DNA of 64,000 nt, taken from the NCBI RefSeq assembly GCF_000826685.1, contig NZ_JROO01000017.1:1-64000 (forward strand), in the 5' to 3' direction. Position numbers and translations under genes: made by a program. Shown piece after piece: positions 46,439-55,377 of this stretch (positions are counted from its first letter, which is position 1; each line of letters opens with the position of its first letter). This DNA is from Streptomonospora alba (GTDB taxonomy: Bacteria; Actinomycetota; Actinomycetes; Streptosporangiales; Streptosporangiaceae). The notes under the pieces were generated by a model that saw only the letters and a list, made by a program, of their open reading frames with translations, was not told where the DNA came from and did no database searches.

Positions 46439-47734
46439 ATGAGCAGGACGGCGAAGGCCACGGCCTCGGTGACACGGCTGCCCCTCTACAGCCTCGACCT
46501 GGTGAGGCGGTACTGGGCGCCGCTGCTGTGCGTCTATGTCATCGGCACGTTCCTGCACGACATGATGATGCGCGGCGTCGTGCGGCTGTCGGCCATCGAC
46601 CAGAACCTCGGCCTGATCGGCATGACCCTGGTCGTGCTGACGCAGCTGACCGTGACCATCGTGATGTTCCACCTGCTGCGGCCGGGCCTGCCCACAGTGG
46701 ACCGCGAGCTTGTCGCCGCCTCCCCACGAGCCGGAGGGGCCGCCGAGCGCGAGCGCCGCTGGGTCGACGCCGTGGCGATGGCGATCCTGCCGTTCCTCAT
46801 CTTCTACAACGCCTGGGGGCGCTTCGCCGAGGAATTCCGCAGGTACAACGTGGAACTGATCAACCAGCGCGGCCTCGACGGGTTCATCGAGACCAACGAG
46901 ATCAACGCCCTCGGTCTTCCGCTGGGCATCGCGCTGGCCTCCTTCCTGCTGCGGATGCTGTGCGAGCGGTTCTACCGGCGCACCGACAACAAGACCCTCG
47001 GAGTCTGCACAGCGCTGTTCGAGGCCAACTGGATGTTCTTCGGCCTCTACTCGATCGTTCAGGTCTTCGGCAACATCAGGGCCTGGTTCACCCAGCGCCA
47101 GGCCTGGTACGCCGTCGAGAACGGCATCCTGGAGTTCATGCGCAGCCTCGGCAGCACCCTGTCGCTGCCGATCGAGCAGGCGTACCTTGCCGGGCTGGAG
47201 GCGGTCGGCCAGGTGCTGCAGCATCTGCGCGACGGCCTGTTCGAGCCGCTGCTGTGGCTGACCATCGCCGCAGTCGTCTTCGGCGCCGAGATGGACCGCC
47301 ACCAGTCGCTGTTCCGCAAGGGCAGCCGCGCCGCCAAGATCGAGGGCGCGCTGACCGCGGACGGCAACCGCCTCATGCAGGAAATGGGCAGGATCTTCCA
47401 GCGCGACGCGCAGGACCGGTGGATGCCCTTCGTCAACGCCCTGCGTTTCGTCCTGCGCGCCAGCCCCGTGTTCTACCTGGGCTTCTGCCTCTACTACGTA
47501 CTGCTCGAGGTCGCGTTCGCCTGGCTGGAGCGCGGGATATTCGTCGCCGTGGGACCCAACGAATTCCTCGGCTGGTGGTGGCCGTGGCTGACACCGATCA
47601 GCTTTATGGTCGACGCGCTGCACGAGCTGCTGCGCGTGTGCCTGCTGGCGGCGGCGTTCGAGATCACCCTGCGCAGCGTGGGCGCCTCCAGCACCGGGCG
47701 GCGTGCGCGCGCGGACAAGCGCGCGCACGCCTGA
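46439..47734 (+). CDS. Hypothetical polytopic membrane protein
   Basis: A 431-residue protein with about seven or eight membrane segments, for example YWAPLLCVYVIGTFLHDMMM near the N terminus, LIGMTLVVLTQLTVTIVMFH, LPLGIALASFLLRMLCERFY and LRASPVFYLGFCLYYVLLEV. A helical cytosolic stretch (about 225-330) lies between the halves. The C terminus is strongly basic. No transporter motif is recognisable; function unknown. It is divergent from the Nudix gene and converges with the three-gene unit below. Confidence 0.8.
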   Translation: MSRTAKATASVTRLPLYSLDLVRRYWAPLLCVYVIGTFLHDMMMRGVVRLSAIDQNLGLIGMTLVVLTQLTVTIVMFHLLRPGLPTVDRELVAASPRAGGAAERERRWVDAVAMAILPFLIFYNAWGRFAEEFRRYNVELINQRGLDGFIETNEINALGLPLGIALASFLLRMLCERFYRRTDNKTLGVCTALFEANWMFFGLYSIVQVFGNIRAWFTQRQAWYAVENGILEFMRSLGSTLSLPIEQAYLAGLEAVGQVLQHLRDGLFEPLLWLTIAAVVFGAEMDRHQSLFRKGSRAAKIEGALTADGNRLMQEMGRIFQRDAQDRWMPFVNALRFVLRASPVFYLGFCLYYVLLEVAFAWLERGIFVAVGPNEFLGWWWPWLTPISFMVDALHELLRVCLLAAAFEITLRSVGASSTGRRARADKRAHA

Positions 47735-47780
47735 GACCGGCGGCGGCGCGGAAGGGACCGGCCTTCAGCCGGCGGCCCGG

Positions 47781-48830
47781 CTACTCCTGGAGGAAGCGGA
47801 GCGAATCGGGGGCGGGGTCGTCGCCGGGACCTGCGGTGGGCACGGTGACCTCGAAGGACAGCGATTCGACCGCGTCCTCGGGCACCACGAAGCTGACGAC
47901 CACGCCGACGTCCTCCCCGGCGGGAGGCGGCTCGCCTTCCGAGTCGGAGCAGCCGTAGACCACCGAGAGCACGTCTTCCAGGCTCGGCCGCGAGGAGAAG
48001 GAGAAGGTCGGCTGCCACCAGCGCCCCTCCTCGTCCACAGCGCGGAACTCGCACTGATTGAGGCGCTTGCGGGAGGCGCCCTCGCCCGGAGTCAGCTTGA
48101 ACACCGCGTCGACGAGACGGGTGCCCTCGGGCGGCGGGTCCGAGCCCTCCAACTCGCCCACGAGGGTGCCGCGGAGTTCCCAGCGGCTGCCGACGAGCTG
48201 GGCGGCTTCCTCCGTCTTCGCCACCTGGCTGGGCTCCGGCGGAATCAGGCCGCGGTCCTGCATCTCCTGGCGCTCCATCCACCAGGGCGTCCCCAGAGCG
48301 ATCGGCAGCGCCACCGCCAGCACCGCGATGGAGGGCAGGTGGGCGCGCTTCCACAGCGGCAGGGCGCGCCGAGGGCGCTGACCGCCTCGCCGCGGTGACG
48401 GCGGCGGGCCCTGAGGAGGGCCGGCAGGCGGCTGCTGCCCCGGCCCCGGGGGACCGGGAGGGGGAGCGAAGGCCGGGCCTGCTGAGTGCGGCGGAGGGCC
48501 GAGCGGGCCGCGGCCGGGAGGCGGCGCTCCCGGGGGCTGCGGGGGCGGCCCGTGGCTCGGCGGAGGAGGCGGTCCCTGCGGTCCGGGACCGCCCGGCTGC
48601 GGCCGGGGGCCGTTGCCGCCCGGAGGCGGGGGCGGGGGTGGCTGCGGGCGGCCGCCGTGCGGACCATGCGGTGGCCCGGGCGGAGGGCCGAGCGGGCCGC
48701 GGCCGGGCGGCGGAGCCTGCTGTCCGGGCGGAGGGGGCTGAGGCGGGGGCTGCTGCCCCGCAGGCGGCCGCCGGTGCGGCTGCCCGTCAGAGGCGCGGCG
48801 GTCGCCGCGGCGCGGGTCGTCAGGGTGCAT
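47781..48830 (-). CDS. Hypothetical anchored protein with Pro-rich cytosolic arm
   Basis: A 349-residue protein. The first 155 residues are almost pure Pro, Gly and Gln (many PPPG units). A membrane helix (LPSIAVLAVALPIALGTPWW, about 165-185) follows, then an extracytoplasmic domain of about 150 residues with two cysteines (NQCEFRAVDEEG, SVVYGCSDSEG) and a strand-rich pattern. It is the third gene of a minus-strand unit with gaps of 7 and 12 bases. No family recognised. Confidence 0.72.
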   Translation of the reverse strand: MHPDDPRRGDRRASDGQPHRRPPAGQQPPPQPPPPGQQAPPPGRGPLGPPPGPPHGPHGGRPQPPPPPPPGGNGPRPQPGGPGPQGPPPPPSHGPPPQPPGAPPPGRGPLGPPPHSAGPAFAPPPGPPGPGQQPPAGPPQGPPPSPRRGGQRPRRALPLWKRAHLPSIAVLAVALPIALGTPWWMERQEMQDRGLIPPEPSQVAKTEEAAQLVGSRWELRGTLVGELEGSDPPPEGTRLVDAVFKLTPGEGASRKRLNQCEFRAVDEEGRWWQPTFSFSSRPSLEDVLSVVYGCSDSEGEPPPAGEDVGVVVSFVVPEDAVESLSFEVTVPTAGPGDDPAPDSLRFLQE

Positions 48831-48842
48831 GGGCGGCGCTTC

Positions 48843-49448
48843 CTACGACGTCTGGGTGGGAGCGGGAACGGCGATCCGCTTCTGCGGCTGCGCGAGCCGC
48901 CGGTCGAGCTGCTCGCCGTCCAGCCCCAGGTGGATGTCGGCGCGGGCGCTCAACCGCTCGTCGATCGACGTGCGCGCGCTCACCTGGAGCGTGGGGTCCG
49001 TGACCCGGTCCTCGGGGACCTCGAAAACCAGCTTGCCGGTCACGGGAATGCCCGGAACGGGCCTGCTGCTGCCGCCGTTGAGCCCGTTGTTCACCCACGT
49101 GCTGGCGGCGTAGACGTAGCCGTCGCCCATCACGAGTTCGGCGTCGACGTTGGGGAGCGGAGCCGTGGCCGCGGTGATCTCGAGGGTGGCCACCACCCAC
49201 ACGCCGTGGGCCTCGATCGCCTCGGAGGGCCCGAAGCCGCCCTCGTCGGTCACCGTCTCGGCGAACTCGACCTTTTCGACGGTGACCGTGAACCGGCGGG
49301 CGTCGAGGGGTTCGCCCATCTCGCCGGAATGGGGGATGGGCTCGGTCGCCAGCGTCTCCTCGGGCACCAGGGACTGCGCCGCGACGATCAGCGTGAGCAG
49401 CGTCAGGGTGGCGAACGTGGTCAGCGCGCTGCGGGCGAACGGGGACAC
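48843..49448 (-). CDS. Hypothetical secreted or anchored protein, middle gene of unit
   Basis: A 201-residue protein with an N-terminal hydrophobic segment (FARSALTTFATLTLLTLIVA) that is a signal or anchor, and a strand-rich outer domain (RRFTVTVEKVEFAETVTDE, GVWVVATLEITAATAPLPNV). It resembles the immunoglobulin-like DUF4352-type domain in outline, but I cannot confirm this. It starts seven bases after the upstream gene's stop. Confidence 0.72.
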   Translation of the reverse strand: MSPFARSALTTFATLTLLTLIVAAQSLVPEETLATEPIPHSGEMGEPLDARRFTVTVEKVEFAETVTDEGGFGPSEAIEAHGVWVVATLEITAATAPLPNVDAELVMGDGYVYAASTWVNNGLNGGSSRPVPGIPVTGKLVFEVPEDRVTDPTLQVSARTSIDERLSARADIHLGLDGEQLDRRLAQPQKRIAVPAPTQTS

Positions 49449-49455
49449 GGCAGCC

Positions 49456-50187
49456 TCACCCCTGGCCGAGCGGAAGGGACATCTCGGCGGCGACCTGGTC
49501 GGTGGACTTCCAGCTCTTCGACTGGTCGGTGAAGCCCGGGGAGAACTCGGTCTCGCTGAAGGTCAGGGTCACCTCGTCCTCCTTCTCGGCGAGCGGCGCC
49601 ACGTCCTCGGGCTTCTCCATCAGCGAGTCGAAGTCGAAGGGGTCGCCCTGGTCGGGTTCGCCGCCCAGCCCGGCAAGCGGATTGTCGGAGTCCCCCTGCT
49701 GCTCCTGGCCGTCCCCGCCCTCGGCCTTGCGCAGCGACCAGGTCATCAAGACCTCCTCGCGCATGTCCGGTTGGATGTCGAAGACCAGGCCGTCGGGGTG
49801 GCGGACGTACTTGACGCTGAGCGCGGAGGCGTCGATCCGTCCAGAGGGGAAGCCGACGTCGATCACCAGGTCCAACGAGCCGACGGGAAGGGGTTCGGTG
49901 TCGTTGGAGACCAGATCGGCGCGCACCTGCAGAGCTGTGAGCCCGCTGTCGTCGGAGACGAACTCGGCCTTGTGCGGAGTCAGGGTGTACATCGCGGTGC
50001 GCACCGTGTCACCGGGCTCCTTCTCGGGTGTGGCATCGGCGCGTGCCAGCCCTCCGGTCGCCCACAGAGCGAGTGTGGCGGCGCCCAGAACGGCGGTGGC
50101 CACCAGCAGGACGGCGACGCGCCAGAGCATGCTCCGGGGGAGCAGGTGGCTCGGTGCCTCGGGGGTGTCGGGAGCGTGGTGTGCCAC
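49456..50187 (-). CDS. Hypothetical anchored protein, first gene of unit
   Basis: A 243-residue protein from the GTG at 50187. A membrane helix (LWRVAVLLVATAVLGAATLA, about 20-40) is followed by a strand-rich outer domain (YTLTPHKAEFVSDDSGLTAL, QVRADLVSND) and an acidic tail. It shares the plan, helix plus outer beta domain, with the next two genes, so the three may form one surface complex. There is no clear ribosome site; the start is tentative. Confidence 0.7.
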   Translation of the reverse strand: MAHHAPDTPEAPSHLLPRSMLWRVAVLLVATAVLGAATLALWATGGLARADATPEKEPGDTVRTAMYTLTPHKAEFVSDDSGLTALQVRADLVSNDTEPLPVGSLDLVIDVGFPSGRIDASALSVKYVRHPDGLVFDIQPDMREEVLMTWSLRKAEGGDGQEQQGDSDNPLAGLGGEPDQGDPFDFDSLMEKPEDVAPLAEKEDEVTLTFSETEFSPGFTDQSKSWKSTDQVAAEMSLPLGQG

Positions 50188-50325
50188 GAGCAGGAAGTCT
50201 AGAGGGAACGGTCCCCTTCGTCGCCTTCGCGGCCTGATGAGGCCAGATTCCGAGGTGTCGGGAACCTGCGAGCGGGGGATCGCGCCCCTGCCCGCCGACT
50301 GCGGCCTTCGACGGCCGTAAGCGAA

Positions 50326-50532
50326 GTGAAAGCGCACCGCAAGACGATCTACTTAGGCTGGACCCACGTTCAGCCGGACCGGCACCCGCAGGAGGACGGC
50401 CTGCGGGCGCCGGCCGCGTTGGATCCGGGGCCGGTGGACGCGGTCGGCACGCCCGAGGGCAGGACGACCTACCTGCGGAGCGGCCGACGCCACGACCAGC
50501 GGGGGCCGGTCTCCCCTAGTACGTTCACGTGA
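50326..50532 (+). CDS. Possible 68-aa protein upstream of the peptide pair
   Basis: GTG at 50326 opens 68 codons ending in a TGA at 50530-50532. Third positions are mostly G or C, as in genes here, and one TTA codon occurs (about 50353). The sequence (KTIYLGWTHVQPDRHPQEDG at its start) matches no family I know. It lies 14 bases before the first 60-aa peptide gene. No clear ribosome site, so real status is doubtful. The rest of the 50188-50546 gap should hold the promoters. Confidence 0.35.
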   Translation: MKAHRKTIYLGWTHVQPDRHPQEDGLRAPAALDPGPVDAVGTPEGRTTYLRSGRRHDQRGPVSPSTFT

Positions 50533-50546
50533 CTGAAGGGGTCCGC

Positions 50547-50729
50547 ATGACTGCGACCGTGTCCGCTGACGCCGCGTCCGTCGATGCCGAGTTCGCCGCC
50601 ATCGCCGTGCGTATCGGCCCGGCATCGACGGCCAAGCTCGATCCCTTCTCCGAGCCGGACTACGAGCCGTTCGAGGAGGACGACGACCAGCCGGTCGAGG
50701 ACGACGACCCGGTGATCGACTGGCCGTAG
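50547..50729 (+). CDS. 60-aa acidic peptide, copy 1
   Basis: A 60-residue peptide from the ATG at 50547, with aagggg six bases upstream. The first half is helical (ASVDAEFAAIAVRIGP); the second begins KLDPFSEPD and continues as a Glu/Asp-rich tail ending DWP. There is no cysteine, signal peptide or membrane segment. It is a paralogue of the next gene: both are exactly 60 residues and share ASVxAEFAAI and LDPFSEPD. Both precede a SARP-type regulator on the same strand. The arrangement recalls the small AfsS protein beside AfsR, but the sequences are not alike. A RiPP-precursor role is possible though no modifying enzyme is near. Confidence 0.6.
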   Translation: MTATVSADAASVDAEFAAIAVRIGPASTAKLDPFSEPDYEPFEEDDDQPVEDDDPVIDWP

Positions 50730-50780
50730 GCCGCGTTCGGTCTGTTTCCGCGTAACACGCTGCAGAAATCGAGGATGCAC

Positions 50781-50963
50781 ATGAGCCACGCAACGGTCCC
50801 CGCGATCGCGTCGGTCGAGGCGGAGTTCGCAGCCATCACCGCCAGGCTCGACCCGTTCTCCGAGCCCGACACCGAGCAGGAGACCAAGTCCGCTCCTGAC
50901 AGCGCGCCCGCCGAGAAAGAGGCGGACCTCCCGGAGAAGGAGACCGAGGAGGAAGAGCGCTGA
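50781..50963 (+). CDS. 60-aa acidic peptide, copy 2
   Basis: A second 60-residue peptide. I prefer the ATG at 50781, six bases after gagg, over the ATG at 50775 that abuts it. ASVEAEFAAITARLDPFSEP repeats the core of copy 1, with the spacer between AAI and LDPFSEPD shortened by nine residues. The tail is Glu/Lys-rich (KEADLPEKETEEEER) and lacks the DWP ending. The conserved head and free tail suggest a binding or leader function of the head. It is 126 bases upstream of the SARP gene. Confidence 0.6.
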   Translation: MSHATVPAIASVEAEFAAITARLDPFSEPDTEQETKSAPDSAPAEKEADLPEKETEEEER

Positions 50964-51075
50964 TCCTGTCCGCCCGCTGAGGGGCGGCCTTTGCGCCGCT
51001 GCGGCGCCGTGTTGCGGGAGGGGAGCACGGCGCCCGCGGCGCTTTCGCCCCCAGGTGCTGCGCGAACGGCCTTGC

Positions 51076-51081
51076 TAGAGT
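51076..51081 (+). promoter_or_regulatory. -10 element of a leaderless promoter for the SARP gene
   Basis: tagagt matches the actinobacterial -10 consensus. A transcript starting seven or eight bases downstream would begin at the GTG at 51089, where no ribosome site exists; that fits a leaderless message. Confidence 0.55.
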
Positions 51082-51088
51082 GCTGTTC

Positions 51089-54000
51089 GTGAATTTCGGC
51101 GTGCTCGGCCCCATATCGGCGTGGTCGAACGACGGGGAGTCGATCCCCGTCGGCGGTCCGCGCCAGCGGTGTGTACTGGGTGCGCTGTTGGCCGAACGGG
51201 GCAAGGAAGTCACCGTCGACCGACTGATCGAGTATCTGTGGGACGACGATCCGCCCCGCACGGCCCGATCGGTGATCCAGGTGCAGATCTCCCACCTGCG
51301 CCGGTCCTTCCCCGACGTCATCAAGACCACCGCCGGGGGCTACATGGCGGCGGTCGAGGCGGACAAGGTCGACCTGCACCGCTTCCGCGGCCTCGTCGCC
51401 CGCGCGAAGGCGGCGGAGGACCACGCCGAGGAGGCGGTCCTTTGGGACGAGGCGCTCGCCTGCTGGCGGGGCCAGCCGTTCTCCGGCACCGGCTCCGAGC
51501 ACCTTTGGAACGCCGTCGCCAGGCCGCTGCTGGAGGAGCGCTGGAGCGCCTGGACCTCGTGGGCGCAGTGCGCCTTCACGCTGCACCGCTACACCGAGAT
51601 CGTCACCCGCCTCACTCCCCTCGTCCGCGAGGACCCCATGCGGGAGCGGCTCCAGTACTTCCTGATCGCGGCGCTGTACCGCAGCGGGCAGCGGGCCACC
51701 GCCCTCGCGGTGTTCCAGGAGTGCCGCGAATACCTCGCCGAGGAACTCGGCGTCGACCCGAGCCCCGAGGTCATGGAGCTGCACGGGCGGATACTCCGCG
51801 ACACCGAGTCCAACGTCGGCCGGATCATCGGCGCCGTCGCCCCCGCGGAGCCCGAGCCCTCCACGCAGCAGAGCGGCCAGGAGCAGCGGCCGCGCGACTT
51901 CGTCGCTCGCAACGACCTCCCGCGTGACATCCCCGACTTCACCGGGCGGGAGAACGACCTCAAGCGCCTGCTCGACCTGGGGATGCGCGACGAGGGCCGG
52001 GCCGAGATCGGCGTCATCACCGGTCTGGGAGGCGCGGGCAAGACCACACTGGCCGTGCACGGCGCCCACCGGCTGGCCGACCGGTTCCCCGACGGCCTGC
52101 TGTTCACCGACCTCTACGGCTACACGATCGAGCACGAGCCGGTCGCCCCCGCCTCGGCGCTGGGCAGCCTCCTGCGCGCCATCGGTGTCCAGCCCGACGC
52201 CGTCCCGGAGTCCGTGGAGGAGCGCGCCGCGTTGTGGCGCGCCAGTCTGACCGGGCGCCGAGTACTGATCGTGCTGGACAACGTCGCCAACTTCGCGCAG
52301 ATCAGCCCGCTGCTGGCGGCCGCGCCGGGGTCGTTCACCATCGTCACCTCGCGCCAGGACCTGCCCGGCCTGAGCGGGGCGCAGTACATCTCACTGGGCA
52401 TGCTCGGCGAGGAGTCGTCGCTGCAGTTGTTCGCAACGGTCCTGGGGCAGGAGCGTGTCGACCAGGAGGACGGCACCGCACGCGAGGTGGTGCGGATGTG
52501 CGGCGGGTTGCCGCTCGCGCTGCGCATCGTGGCGGGCCGCATGCTCAGTCGGCCGCGCTGGACGTTCGAGCACGTCAAGCAGCGCCTCAGCGAGCACCAC
52601 AGGATGTTCCGCGAGCTGCGGATCGAGGGCCACAGCGTCGAGGCCGTCTTCGAGCTGTCCTACCAGAGCCTGAACGAAGAACAGCGCCGCGCATTCTTGA
52701 TCCTCGGCATCATGATCGGCGGCACCGTCGATCTGCACGGCGCCGCCGCCCTGCTCGACTGCGATCCTCCCGAGGCCGACGACCTGCTCCAGGAGCTGGT
52801 CAGTGTGTGCCTGTTCGAGGAGCCCAGCGTCGACCTGTACCGGTTCCACGACCTGCTCGGCTCCTACGCCCGGGAGAAGGCAGCCACCGACCTCGCCGAA
52901 GGCGAGGCCGAGGAGGCCCGGCGCCGGCTCGCCGACCACTATCTGGACATGGCCAACCGCGCGGCCGACATGATGGGGCCGCGGGGCCACCATTACAAGG
53001 TCGATCGGCGCAGCTCCTCCCGCTACGAGACCACGCTGGCCGACCACGCCCAGGCCACCGCGTGGTTCGAGCGGCACCAGGACAACCTCGCCGCGGCCGT
53101 GGACTTCTACGCCGGAGTAGGCCTGGACGAGCAGGCGTGGCAGCTGGCCGACTCCTTATGGCGGCACTACGCCAACCACGGCCAGACCGAGCTGATGATG
53201 TCGACCCAGGAGAAGGCGCTGGCGGCCAGCCGGGCCAACGGCAACGTGCGCGGCAGCGCGGCGACGCTCATCGGCCTGGGGATCGCGCACTGCCTGGCGG
53301 GCCGCTTCTCCCATTCCCTGGAGCTGCTGAACGAGGCGCGCGAGTTGCTCGAGACGATCGACGACGAGCGCGGCCAGGCGCGGGTGTATTCGAGCCTGAG
53401 CCTGGTCTACGACCGGACCGGCCGCTTTCACGACGCGCTCTCCTGCGTGTGGAAGGTCTTCGAGTACGCGATCGCAGCCGGCGATCGGTCCCTGGAGGGC
53501 ATGCAGCGGGCGAACCTGGGAGCGATGTACCAGGTCCTCGGCGACTACGACAAGGCCCTGGAGTTCTGCGAGGCGGCGCTCAAGATCAAGAGCGAGGACG
53601 GCCAATACGAGACCTCGGCCCAGGTGCTGCGCGTCCTGGGCGAGATCAACGCGCAGCAGGGCCACATGGAACAGGCCTTCTCCTATCTGGTCGAGGCGCT
53701 GAAGCTCGCCCAGCTCATCGGGTCCCAGCGCGACGAGATCTACATCCGCAACGGGATGGCGGCGGCCCTGCGTCGCAGCGGCGACCTGGAAGCGGCGATC
53801 GAGTCGCACAAGGCCGCGCTCCAGGTGGGCGAGGAGGTCGGCCAGCACAGTGCGGACGCCGAGATCCTCTCCGACCTCGGGGCCGCCTACGCCGAATACG
53901 GCGACGCCGCCGAAGCGCAGCGGACCCAGGAGCGCGCGCTGGAACTGTCCCGCAGCCGAGGCGAACGCCATGTCGAGGGCCGGGCGCTGATGCGGCTGGG

Positions 54001-54130
54001 GATGCTGCCCTCGGAGGCCGTTCCGCACGACGAGCGGGTGACCTACCTGGCGAGTGCGGCCAGGATCTTCGCCGACCTGGGGGTCCCCGAGGCCCAGCAG
54101 GCCGAGGCCGAGTTGGAAACGCTGGTCTGA
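51089..54130 (+). CDS. AfsR/SARP-family regulator with NB-ARC ATPase and TPR repeats
   Basis: A protein of about 1013 residues. An OmpR-type DNA-binding domain (about 1-90; NFGVLGPISAW, DRLIEYLWDDDPPRTARSVI) and a bacterial transcriptional activator domain (about 95-240; LALFQECREYLAEELGVDPS-like) form the SARP part. An NB-ARC/STAND ATPase follows (about 290-600; GVITGLGGAGKTTLAVHGAH and a late GLPLALRIVAG). At least six TPR units complete it. AfsR-like proteins activate antibiotic and small-protein genes when the STAND switch is on. I start at the GTG at 51089; one at 51080 is in frame. The two 60-aa peptide genes upstream are candidate targets or ligands. Confidence 0.92.
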   Translation: MNFGVLGPISAWSNDGESIPVGGPRQRCVLGALLAERGKEVTVDRLIEYLWDDDPPRTARSVIQVQISHLRRSFPDVIKTTAGGYMAAVEADKVDLHRFRGLVARAKAAEDHAEEAVLWDEALACWRGQPFSGTGSEHLWNAVARPLLEERWSAWTSWAQCAFTLHRYTEIVTRLTPLVREDPMRERLQYFLIAALYRSGQRATALAVFQECREYLAEELGVDPSPEVMELHGRILRDTESNVGRIIGAVAPAEPEPSTQQSGQEQRPRDFVARNDLPRDIPDFTGRENDLKRLLDLGMRDEGRAEIGVITGLGGAGKTTLAVHGAHRLADRFPDGLLFTDLYGYTIEHEPVAPASALGSLLRAIGVQPDAVPESVEERAALWRASLTGRRVLIVLDNVANFAQISPLLAAAPGSFTIVTSRQDLPGLSGAQYISLGMLGEESSLQLFATVLGQERVDQEDGTAREVVRMCGGLPLALRIVAGRMLSRPRWTFEHVKQRLSEHHRMFRELRIEGHSVEAVFELSYQSLNEEQRRAFLILGIMIGGTVDLHGAAALLDCDPPEADDLLQELVSVCLFEEPSVDLYRFHDLLGSYAREKAATDLAEGEAEEARRRLADHYLDMANRAADMMGPRGHHYKVDRRSSSRYETTLADHAQATAWFERHQDNLAAAVDFYAGVGLDEQAWQLADSLWRHYANHGQTELMMSTQEKALAASRANGNVRGSAATLIGLGIAHCLAGRFSHSLELLNEARELLETIDDERGQARVYSSLSLVYDRTGRFHDALSCVWKVFEYAIAAGDRSLEGMQRANLGAMYQVLGDYDKALEFCEAALKIKSEDGQYETSAQVLRVLGEINAQQGHMEQAFSYLVEALKLAQLIGSQRDEIYIRNGMAAALRRSGDLEAAIESHKAALQVGEEVGQHSADAEILSDLGAAYAEYGDAAEAQRTQERALELSRSRGERHVEGRALMRLGMLPSEAVPHDERVTYLASAARIFADLGVPEAQQAEAELETLV

Positions 54131-54351
54131 GAAGGCCTGTTCCCCGCGGTTTCGTGCGCTGGTGTTTCACGGGAAACCCCAGGTGAAGCGCTGGCATCGA
54201 TCGAGCGCGCGTCCGGACCCGAGACTCACACCGGCACCGTTCGGCGCCGACCGCCTGCGGTGAGGCGAGGACCTTCGGCGGGCGCCTCCCTCCTCCCCAT
54301 GGGCCTGAGCAAGAGGAAGGCGCCCCGCTGGTCCGCGGAACGGCCGTCGGC

Positions 54352-54699
54352 CTAGGAACCGCCCGAAGGCGGTCGCCTGCCGGCGGGGCCGGCGGCGTCC
54401 CCCTGCCCGCTCACCGCGGAGGCGCCGAGGTCGGTCGGCGCCTCCTCACGGTGCTGCGGACACAGGTGGTCGCCCGTCATGCGCGCCCGCACGCAGCGGG
54501 GTGCAGCGCATCGGTGTTCTGCGAGTCGTGAGCGGAAGGTGCGGATGTGGTTGGTGCAGTGGCGCTCGGCCGGCTCCGTAAGCTCGATGCAGTCGCCCAC
54601 CGAGCACACCCGGGACCCGTTGAGCCACCGCGACAGGCGAATCCACCGCGGGACAGCGGACCGGGGATCGGGAACTGGGACAGGGTTCTCGTCTCCCAT
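54352..54699 (-). CDS. Hypothetical Cys/His-rich small protein
   Basis: A 115-residue frame from the ATG at 54699. Its middle carries CSVGDC, RHCTNH, RCAAPRCVRARMTGDHLCPQ, a spacing that suggests one or two zinc sites. The C terminus is Gly/Pro-rich. ggagg lies one base from the ATG, closer than ideal. No family recognised. It lies between the SARP gene and tRNA-Pro. Confidence 0.5.
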   Translation of the reverse strand: MGDENPVPVPDPRSAVPRWIRLSRWLNGSRVCSVGDCIELTEPAERHCTNHIRTFRSRLAEHRCAAPRCVRARMTGDHLCPQHREEAPTDLGASAVSGQGDAAGPAGRRPPSGGS

Positions 54700-54891
54700 G
54701 CCTCCAAGGTGCGTACGGTCTTCTGCTCCGGCAACCCCGAAGGCCGCTCCCGGCCGATCTCCCTAGAGAGGTTTGCCCGTCTCCGTTTCCCGGCACCTCG
54801 CCTCATCATCCCCGCGAACCCCGGCCCCCACCGCCGCCGCAAGCGTGTGCGAGCACTCCCGCACGTCCGCTAGACTGTCGAGCGGCGCAGA

Positions 54892-54968
<77 letters not shown>

Positions 54969-54982
54969 CATAGTTGCAGGTC

Positions 54983-55018
54983 AAGGGCCTGATCACGAAG
55001 ACTCGTGATCAGGCCCTT
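54983..55018 (+). terminator. 16-bp hairpin after tRNA-Pro
   Basis: aagggcctgatcacga (54983-54998) pairs perfectly with tcgtgatcaggccctt (55003-55018) around a four-base loop. Confidence 0.85.
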
Positions 55019-55098
55019 GGTCGTTTGACCGTGATCTGACCGTGGAACTGGGCACGATCAGGCGGCCGTGACCGTTCAGATCCGGCCCTTGGCGGCCG

Positions 55099-55140
55099 TC
55101 ACCGGTCATCGCCGGTAGCCCGCAACAGTCGCAGCAGGTC
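55099..55140 (-). pseudogene. Remnant of an excisionase gene 3' end
   Basis: These 42 bases match the last 42 bases of the intact excisionase gene (57438-57479) at 38 positions, with 28 in a row identical (55113-55140). Read on the minus strand they encode DLLRLLRATGDDR and a stop, against DLLRLLRATDDYR in the intact gene. The rest of the gene is absent; similarity ends sharply at 55140. Around it (54969-55377) I see no other gene; no integrase is recognisable between here and tRNA-Pro. Confidence 0.75.
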
Positions 55141-55291
55141 GGTACTTTAGAAGCGGTCTCGGGCGATCCCAACGAGGCGATCCTCGCCGACATGGATGAT
55201 CCCTGCGGCTGTCGTGTCATCGGTCAAGCCCGTATGTGGACTGCGTTCGGGCGACGCGCAAGGGAGCCTATTCATCCTATTATCCTAGGAG

Positions 55292-55308
55292 TCCCACGTT
55301 ACGTGGGA
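55292..55308. promoter_or_regulatory. Palindrome upstream of the DUF4062 gene
   Basis: tcccacg and cgtggga flank tta as a perfect inverted repeat about 70 bases before the start codon, following an AT-rich tattat stretch. It may be an operator or a short hairpin in the leader. Confidence 0.45.
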
Positions 55309-55377
55309 ATGTAATTCATCCTTACGGAAGTGCGGATTTTAGGCGTCAGGTCGTGGTGATTTCGCTAGGATGGCGTA

